This document shows positions 6,938 through 11,982 of a stretch of DNA of 11,982 nucleotides, piece after piece. The notes under the pieces were generated by a model that was not told the origin of the DNA, made no database searches, and worked only from the letters and a program-made list of their open reading frames with translations. Position 1 is the first letter of the stretch, and each line of letters starts with the position of its first letter. Source of the stretch: Ignavibacteria bacterium (GTDB lineage Bacteria > Bacteroidota > Ignavibacteria > Tepidaquicellales > OLB5); contig JAOADS010000051.1 in NCBI GenBank assembly GCA_026417195.1, positions 1 through 11,982 on the forward strand, in the 5' to 3' direction. The translations under genes were made by a program, and so were the position numbers.

Positions 6938-8328
6938 TGAATTTAAGTTTAAAGGATTTAAGCAAGTTAAATAAAGCAGATATAATAAATGCAGAAAGAT
7001 TTAGCGGATGCTTCAGCGGAGTTTCAACAGACAGCAGGAGGATAAAAAAAGGTGAATTGTTCTTTGCGATTAAAGGCGAAAAAACTGACGGACACAATTA
7101 TATAAGAGAAGTTGTTGGAAAAGGAGCCGGGGCAGCAGTCGTAAACAGGAACTGGTACAAAGCTCTCTCAGAAAAGGATAGAAGTTCTTTTAAAAATATT
7201 ACTCTTGTGGCTGTAAAAGATACCGTGAAGTCACTTGGGGGACTTGCTTCAGTTTACAGAGATAAGTTTGCTATACCTGTGATTGCAGTAGGAGGCAGCA
7301 ACGGAAAAACAACTGTGAAAGATATGATTGCCTTTGTTTTGTCTGCTGAATTTAATGTTCTGAAAACACAAGGGAACTATAATAACCATATCGGACTGCC
7401 TTTGACTGTATTCAGACTTAATAAATCCCATGATATGGCAGTTCTCGAATTAGGCACTAACAGGTTCGGAGATATAAAGTATCTGACTGAAATTGCCAAG
7501 CCTCAGTTCGGGCTTGTTACCAACATAGGCAGGGAACATCTGGAGTTACTGAGAGACATAAGAGGCGTGGTCAGGGAAGAAGGGGAACTTATAAAATATA
7601 TTAAGAAATGTTACGGTACTTTTTTTAAAAATATGGATGACAGATATGTATGTAAAATGGGTAGCAGTTCTAGACTTAAAGAGTTTACTTACGGTTCGAA
7701 GGGTAAAACAGATGTAAAGGGTAAAATCAGAAGATTCGATAAATTTTTTCCGGTTATAGAACTTAAATATAAAAACAAACTCATAGAAACAAAGCTTAAC
7801 ATAATAGGTCTTCAGAGTTATTCAGCTGCACTTGCAGCCGGAGCAGTGGGTTTTTTCTTTGATGTTAAGCCTGATAAAATAAAAAAAGCCTTAAGTGAAT
7901 TTACAGTTCAGTCAGGCGGAAGAAATAATCTGCTTAACATAGGTGGAGTCTGGGTAATTGATGACAGTTATAATTCCAATCCGGATTCAGCTATTGCAGC
8001 ACTTGATAATCTTAAAAGATATGAAACCGGAGGCAGAAAACATATAGTTCTGGGAGATATGCTTGAGCTGGGGAAAAGTTCGGTATATGAACACAGAAAA
8101 ATCGGACGGTATATAAAGAAGCTTGGTTTCGAGAACCTATATACTTTTGGAAATGATAGTTACTACACTCATTGCGGAGCAGGAAAGCTTAAGAATAACT
8201 TTTATTTCAATGATAAAGTAACGTTAGCTGAAACTCTGAAGCTATTTATAAGAAAAAATGACATTGTTTTGATAAAAGGTTCGAGAGCAATGAAGATGGA
8301 GGAAATCATAGAATATTTAAAAAACTGA
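6937..8328 (+). CDS. murF: UDP-MurNAc-tripeptide:D-Ala-D-Ala ligase MurF
   Basis: Completes UDP-MurNAc-pentapeptide by adding D-Ala-D-Ala in the cytoplasm. The 463-residue product shows the N-terminal substrate domain (VSTDSRRIKKGELFFAI), P-loop GGSNGKTTVKD near residue 120, GNYNNHIGLP, ELGTNRFGDI, TNIGREHLE, and the C-terminal DDSYNSNPDSA, LGDMLELG and KGSRAMKMEEI. Three sites depart from the E. coli pattern: NHQGEI is NRFGDI, the lysine-rich KAKGE stretch is REEGE, and the PGR loop is SGGRNN. These may be clade features. I place the start at ATG 6937, which shares one base with the murE stop (TGATG) and has GGGAAG eight bases upstream; GTG 6934 directly before it is the alternative. The stop forms TGATG with mraY. 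Confidence 0.96.
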   Translation: MNLSLKDLSKLNKADIINAERFSGCFSGVSTDSRRIKKGELFFAIKGEKTDGHNYIREVVGKGAGAAVVNRNWYKALSEKDRSSFKNITLVAVKDTVKSLGGLASVYRDKFAIPVIAVGGSNGKTTVKDMIAFVLSAEFNVLKTQGNYNNHIGLPLTVFRLNKSHDMAVLELGTNRFGDIKYLTEIAKPQFGLVTNIGREHLELLRDIRGVVREEGELIKYIKKCYGTFFKNMDDRYVCKMGSSSRLKEFTYGSKGKTDVKGKIRRFDKFFPVIELKYKNKLIETKLNIIGLQSYSAALAAGAVGFFFDVKPDKIKKALSEFTVQSGGRNNLLNIGGVWVIDDSYNSNPDSAIAALDNLKRYETGGRKHIVLGDMLELGKSSVYEHRKIGRYIKKLGFENLYTFGNDSYYTHCGAGKLKNNFYFNDKVTLAETLKLFIRKNDIVLIKGSRAMKMEEIIEYLKN

Positions 8329-9437
8329 TGCTTTATCATCTGGCAGAATATATAAACAAACTTTATCAGCCGCCGGGTTTTGATGTATTCCGGTTTCTTA
8401 CCTGGAGGTCAGCACTTTCTGCCATAACAGCTATGGTTATAAGTTTCTGGATAGGTCCTAAGATAATAGCAATTCTTAAAAATAAACAGATAGGTGAGGA
8501 AATAAGAAGTGATGGTCCTGAAAGTCATAAATCGAAAGCCGGCACCCCTACTATGGGAGGCATTATTGTTTTGCTGGCTATATTAGCTCCGGTAATACTC
8601 TGGGGAGACCTGAGCAATACTTATGTTCTTATTATCTTACTTTCAACTGTGTGGATGGGACTTGTTGGTTTTGTAGATGACTACCTGAAGGTAATTAAGA
8701 AGATGAAGAAGGGGCTGATAGCAAGATATAAACTTATGAATCAGATAGCACTCGGAACAATTGTGGCCTGCCTGATATTTTTCTTACCTGAGTTTGAAAA
8801 GATAAATTCGGTTACAACGATACCTTTCATAAAACAGGTGGAATTTGATTTTTCGTATTTCTATATACCTATTATGGTTTTCATAATAACTGCCACTTCC
8901 AATGCAGTTAATCTTACAGACGGACTTGACGGACTTGCAATAGGATGTGTGGGGATAGCCGGTCTTGCTCTGGGCTTGATTTCTTATGTTTCTGGTAATG
9001 TGTTTTTCAGTAATTACCTTAATATAATTTATCTGCCCGGAAACGGAGAACTTGCAGTTTACTGTGCAGCACTTGTGGGTGCATCGCTTGGTTTTCTGTG
9101 GTTTAATTCATATCCTGCACAGGTTTTTATGGGAGATACGGGCTCGCTTGCGCTTGGAGCAGCAGTGGGGACACTTTCTATTCTCGTTAAGAAAGAGTTT
9201 CTTCTGCCTATTCTGGGAGGTATTTTTTTCGCTGAGTCTTTATCTGTAATAATTCAGAGATACTATTTCAAATATACGAGAATCAAAACCGGTGAGGGGA
9301 AGAGGATTTTCAGAATGGCTCCTCTTCATCATCACTTTGAGCTTGCCGGTCTTCCCGAGCCTAAAATAGTAACAAGGTTTTATATTGTTGCTGTAATCTT
9401 AGCTATAGTAACTTTTGCAACATTTAAAATCAGATGA
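8328..9437 (+). CDS. mraY: Phospho-N-acetylmuramoyl-pentapeptide-transferase MraY
   Basis: Integral inner-membrane enzyme transferring phospho-MurNAc-pentapeptide from UDP to undecaprenyl phosphate, forming lipid I. The 369 residues contain about ten membrane helices. Key motifs: GTPTMGGI near residue 72, the Mg-binding DD at 117-118 in VGFVDDYLK, NLTDGLDGLA at 195-204 (D198, D201), FMGDTGSLALG with D270, and the histidine loop APLHHHFE at 331-338. Length and motifs match a complete, functional enzyme. ATG 8328 overlaps the murF stop (TGATG) and has only a distant purine run, so translation probably depends on coupling. The stop TGA lies in an ATGA that opens the short reading frame at 9434, rather than murD as would be expected for this cluster. 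Confidence 0.97.
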   Translation: MLYHLAEYINKLYQPPGFDVFRFLTWRSALSAITAMVISFWIGPKIIAILKNKQIGEEIRSDGPESHKSKAGTPTMGGIIVLLAILAPVILWGDLSNTYVLIILLSTVWMGLVGFVDDYLKVIKKMKKGLIARYKLMNQIALGTIVACLIFFLPEFEKINSVTTIPFIKQVEFDFSYFYIPIMVFIITATSNAVNLTDGLDGLAIGCVGIAGLALGLISYVSGNVFFSNYLNIIYLPGNGELAVYCAALVGASLGFLWFNSYPAQVFMGDTGSLALGAAVGTLSILVKKEFLLPILGGIFFAESLSVIIQRYYFKYTRIKTGEGKRIFRMAPLHHHFELAGLPEPKIVTRFYIVAVILAIVTFATFKIR

Positions 9438-9466
9438 AAGAAATTTCAAAAATTAAGGATAATTAA
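9434..9466 (+). other. Ten-codon orphan reading frame coupled to mraY; possible relic of an earlier murD start
   Basis: ATG 9434 overlaps the mraY stop in an ATGA, the same device used at earlier junctions of the operon, but the frame encodes only MKEISKIKDN before TAA at 9464. The stop is followed three bases later by the ATG of the outer-membrane protein gene, and the AAGGA used by that gene lies within this frame. It may be a coupling leader that brings ribosomes to the next start. It may also be a remnant of the original murD N-terminus, because a short polar leader of this kind would join well to the KFSVIGAARSG found near residue 10 of MurD. Chance cannot be ruled out for so short a frame. 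Confidence 0.3.
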
Positions 9467-9469
9467 TAA

Positions 9470-10090
9470 ATGGAAAAGTTATTTAAAATAATACTGGTTT
9501 CTCTTTTATTTACAGGTTTAAATGTTTTTGCTCAGTTTCCGGATCTGAAACTTAAGAACGGAACCAGTGAGATTAACAAGATTGAACATTCAGGAAACTA
9601 TCTCCAGAAACCTACAAAGAAGATTTACTTTGTTCCGGGAGGTAAAATAGGAATGTTTTTCCTTCAGGGAGATTTCAACGGAAATCAGCTTATTGCTCTT
9701 GAAGCATTTGGAAGATATGTAGGTGAGGGATTCTGGGCAGAAGTAAGCATTCCCTTTCGTTTCAAAACAAGTCCGGCTATGACTGATATAGGCGTTGATG
9801 TAAATATAATGTATCCGTTTCTGGGCACTTCAAATAAATCCGAAATAGATCCGTTTGTAGGAGGAGGACTGGGACTTCATTTTATAGGTATGGATAAAGA
9901 TGATCCGGAAAAAACAACCATAGCTGCAAGGGGAGGGCTTGGTCTGAATATAATTGCTGGAGCTGTGTTTTTTAAAAGTTACGATTTTAATATAATACTT
10001 GAATTAAAATATTTCAATTATCTGAGGGAATTTGATAACAGAAGATATCAGGGATTAGGACTTAATGTTGGTGTTACTTTTCCTAAATAA
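9470..10090 (+). CDS. Predicted outer-membrane beta-barrel protein of unknown function, inserted between mraY and murD
   Basis: I recognise no named family. The 206-residue product starts with a clear Sec signal peptide (MEKLFK, then a hydrophobic core to about residue 18) and a signal peptidase I site at VFA-Q, residues 21/22. After about 30 polar residues come alternating amphipathic strands rich in G, F and Y (for example KIGMFFLQGDFNG, GFWAEVSIPFRF, GVDVNIMYPFL, PFVGGGLGLHFIG, RGGLGLNIIAGAVFF, FNIILELKYFNYL), ending in GLGLNVGVTF-PK, an outer-membrane-type last strand. This suggests a small barrel of about eight strands of the OmpW/OmpA-barrel size class. ATG 9470 has TAAGGA ten bases upstream. 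It lies 32 bases after mraY and 5 before murD on the same strand, so it is presumably co-transcribed with cell-wall genes. A role in envelope assembly is speculation; it could simply be carried by the operon. Confidence 0.85.
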   Translation: MEKLFKIILVSLLFTGLNVFAQFPDLKLKNGTSEINKIEHSGNYLQKPTKKIYFVPGGKIGMFFLQGDFNGNQLIALEAFGRYVGEGFWAEVSIPFRFKTSPAMTDIGVDVNIMYPFLGTSNKSEIDPFVGGGLGLHFIGMDKDDPEKTTIAARGGLGLNIIAGAVFFKSYDFNIILELKYFNYLREFDNRRYQGLGLNVGVTFPK

Positions 10091-10095
10091 ATGCA

Positions 10096-11454
10096 GTGAG
10101 GGTTGATACGGGTAAATATAAAAAGTTCTCTGTCATAGGTGCGGCAAGAAGCGGAACTGAAGTTGCAAAACTTCTGAAAAGGAAAGGCTATGAAGTCTTT
10201 ATCAGCGACGGAGGTCATCCGTCTGAGTTCTTTCAACAAGAAATAAACGAAAACGAGATCAGTTATGAATACGGAGGGCATAGTGATAAGGTATTTGATG
10301 CAGATGCAGTTGTTGTAAGTCCGGGGGTGAGCAGCAAGTCACAGTTGATTAAGGAGGCAAGGAGCAGAAATATTGAAATATTCAGTGAGATAGAAATATC
10401 GTACTGGTTTTCACAGGGCAGAGTTATTGCTATAACAGGTACAAACGGTAAGACCACAACAACGTCGCTAACAGGAAAAATTTTTGAGGATGCTGGATTT
10501 AAAACCTTTGTCTGCGGAAATATAGGTTTACCTTTTGCATCAGTTGCAGATAAAACAGATAATGATTCAGTTACAGTTCTTGAAACAAGCAGTTTTCAAC
10601 TTGAAAATATAAAATATTTCAAACCAATGATTTCAGTTTATTTAAATCTTACGCCAGATCATCTTGACAGATATGATTCCCTTGAGGAATACGGGAAGGT
10701 TAAGATGAGAATTACAGAAAATCAGGATGCGGAAGACCATTTCGTCTATAATTATGATGATCCTTTTATCAGGGAGAATGCACGTCCTTTAAAACCCAGT
10801 AAGGCAGCATTTAGTCTCAACGGTTCGGTTAAATCAGCTGAAAGTAAAGGGGCATATCTTGATAAGAACGAGCTGATTTATTTTTACCATAAAGGAGAGG
10901 AAATAGTTGCAGATACGCGTACTATGATAATAAGAGGACCTCACAATGCATATAATGCTATGGCTTCTCTTATATCAGCAAAAATTCTGGATGTACCGAA
11001 CCAATCAATAAAAAACAGTCTTGAGACATTTCCGGGTGTTGAGCACAGGCTTGAGTTTGTAAAGGAGATAAACGGAATTAAATTTTATAATGACTCCAAA
11101 GCTACTAATGTAAACTCTGTCTGGTTTGCGCTTCAGGGCTTCAGTGAGAAAATAATTCTTATACTCGGAGGCAGGGATAAAGGTAATGACTATGATGAAA
11201 TCAGGGAGATTGTTCTGAAAAAAGTAAAACATATAGTTGCAATGGGAGAGTCAAGAAAGAAGATATTAAACTATTTCAACGGGCTGGTTAGTGTTTCTGA
11301 GGCAGCAGATTTTGAAGATGCTGTTTATAAAGCTGCAGCGGAGGCTTCACGTGGAGATGTTGTTTTGCTTTCACCTGCCTGCTCAAGTTTTGATATGTTT
11401 GAGAATTATGAAGAAAGAGGCAGGGAGTTTAAAAAGATAGTAAATCAGCTTTAA
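10096..11454 (+). CDS. murD: UDP-MurNAc-L-Ala:D-glutamate ligase MurD
   Basis: Cytoplasmic ATP-dependent ligase adding D-Glu to UDP-MurNAc-L-Ala. The 452-residue product has normal length: a Rossmann-like N-terminal domain (FSVIGAARSGTEVAKLL at 11, SPGVSS near 75), the ATPase domain with ITGTNGKTTTT (113-123), GNIGLPF, ETSSFQLE, NLTPDHLDRY and K203 at the expected carbamylated-lysine position, then the C-terminal domain with HRLEFV, NDSKATN (332-338), GGRDKG and SPACSSFDMFENYEERG. GTG 10096 is the only start before the conserved N-terminus and has no Shine-Dalgarno sequence. It lies five bases after the upstream stop and overlaps a two-codon ATG-CAG-TGA, so translation probably relies on reinitiation. 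The gene itself looks intact. Confidence 0.96.
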   Translation: MRVDTGKYKKFSVIGAARSGTEVAKLLKRKGYEVFISDGGHPSEFFQQEINENEISYEYGGHSDKVFDADAVVVSPGVSSKSQLIKEARSRNIEIFSEIEISYWFSQGRVIAITGTNGKTTTTSLTGKIFEDAGFKTFVCGNIGLPFASVADKTDNDSVTVLETSSFQLENIKYFKPMISVYLNLTPDHLDRYDSLEEYGKVKMRITENQDAEDHFVYNYDDPFIRENARPLKPSKAAFSLNGSVKSAESKGAYLDKNELIYFYHKGEEIVADTRTMIIRGPHNAYNAMASLISAKILDVPNQSIKNSLETFPGVEHRLEFVKEINGIKFYNDSKATNVNSVWFALQGFSEKIILILGGRDKGNDYDEIREIVLKKVKHIVAMGESRKKILNYFNGLVSVSEAADFEDAVYKAAAEASRGDVVLLSPACSSFDMFENYEERGREFKKIVNQL

Positions 11455-11458
11455 AAAA

Positions 11459-11982
11459 TTGGAAGCAAGGATAAATAAAATTGATCTCTGGATACTGATA
11501 CCGGTTCTGGTGCTTATCGCATTCAGTCTTGGAGTAGTTTATAGCGCATCCTCGAGCTGGTCTGAATTCAGAAGCGGAGACAGCGAACTGCTTTTCAGGA
11601 ATCACCTTATGAGAGCGTCAATCGGTATTTTCCTGATTTTTCTGTTTTCAAGAATAGATTATCATCACATAATTATTTACAGGAAATGGCTTATGTTGCT
11701 GGCTTTTGTCCTGTTAATGTATTTGCTTATCGCAGGCGTTGAATCAACTAAAGGTGCAGCAAGATGGATAAAGATTGGTTCTTACAGCTTTCAGCCTTCT
11801 GATTTCGTAAAATATGCTTTAATAGTAAACATAGCTTACCTGTTGTCAAAAAAGAAATACTATATTGATAACCTTTATTACGGATATCTTCCGGTATTGG
11901 GATATGTTCTAATAGTTGTTTGTCTGATAGCTCTTCAGCCGAATTTTTCCACAGCTGGTGTTATACTGATTTCATCTATGGT
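11459..11982 (+). CDS. ftsW: Peptidoglycan glycosyltransferase FtsW (SEDS family), N-terminal part
   Basis: Membrane glycosyltransferase that polymerises lipid II at the septum with FtsI. The window ends after 174 codons with no stop. Seen so far: a short basic N-terminus, a first helix followed by GVVYSASSSW, further helices, and the SEDS signature KGAARWIKIGSYSFQPSDFVK, with ALQPNFSTAG near the end. The residues match FtsW/RodA; the dcw position after murD decides for FtsW. The TTG at 11459 lies four bases after the murD stop and is the only ordinary start ahead of the first helix, but it has no upstream ribosome binding site; an AAGGA inside the frame (11466-11470) lies upstream of codons that are not normal starts. 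The C-terminal half, with the catalytic extracellular loop, is outside the window. Confidence 0.93.
   Translation, partial: MEARINKIDLWILIPVLVLIAFSLGVVYSASSSWSEFRSGDSELLFRNHLMRASIGIFLIFLFSRIDYHHIIIYRKWLMLLAFVLLMYLLIAGVESTKGAARWIKIGSYSFQPSDFVKYALIVNIAYLLSKKKYYIDNLYYGYLPVLGYVLIVVCLIALQPNFSTAGVILISSM

Noticed and set aside
1..11982. CRISPR arrays, tRNA or rRNA genes, insertion sequences, phage or toxin-antitoxin genes
   Set aside because: No regular spacer repeats, no cloverleaf or rRNA-like stretch, and no transposase, integrase or toxin-like frame was found on either strand; apart from the barrel gene the content is ordinary dcw genes.

Overview
The window is chromosomal, AT-rich DNA carrying the front part of a dcw (division and cell wall) operon on the + strand, plus a divergent membrane-protein gene on the - strand. 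Several things point to a Gram-negative member of the Bacteroidota/Chlorobiota (FCB) group, probably near Ignavibacteria. The presumed operon promoter has the Bacteroidota form TTG-N19-TAnnTTTG. MurE carries the DNPR signature for meso-diaminopimelate. FtsI ends in PASTA repeats, and a signal-peptide-bearing outer-membrane beta-barrel protein is encoded inside the operon. The phylum is an inference; no marker gene in the window settles it.

Layout. Positions 1-1491 (-) hold the N-terminal and middle part of a polytopic membrane protein of GT-C-like type; its C-terminus lies beyond position 1 and it has no usable ATG, GTG or TTG start in frame. Positions about 1492-1716 are the divergent control region. 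It contains a candidate - strand promoter (1523-1552), a strong + strand promoter (1603-1632), and three GTGGAG boxes exactly 10 bp apart (1635-1660), which I read as the MraZ autoregulatory operator. From 1717 the genes run mraZ, rsmH, ftsL, ftsI, murE, murF, mraY, an outer-membrane barrel gene, murD, and ftsW (cut by the window end).

Function. MurD, MurE and MurF are the cytoplasmic ligases that build UDP-MurNAc-pentapeptide. MraY loads phospho-MurNAc-pentapeptide onto undecaprenyl phosphate to give lipid I. FtsW polymerises and FtsI cross-links septal peptidoglycan, FtsL is a divisome scaffold, RsmH methylates 16S rRNA, and MraZ is the operon's DNA-binding regulator. From rsmH to mraY every junction is a translationally coupled ATGA or TGATG overlap.

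This is mostly a housekeeping region and I do not see a new defence, mobile or biosynthetic system. The real oddity is between mraY and murD. An outer-membrane beta-barrel gene sits there, preceded by a 10-codon orphan reading frame that begins in an ATGA overlap with mraY, while murD is left with a GTG start lacking a Shine-Dalgarno sequence. This looks like a gene inserted at the former mraY/murD junction. The other points worth checking are the MraZ operator, which makes a GTG-1645 start for mraZ unlikely, and a probable one-base frameshift in a six-A run at the 5' end of the divergent gene.
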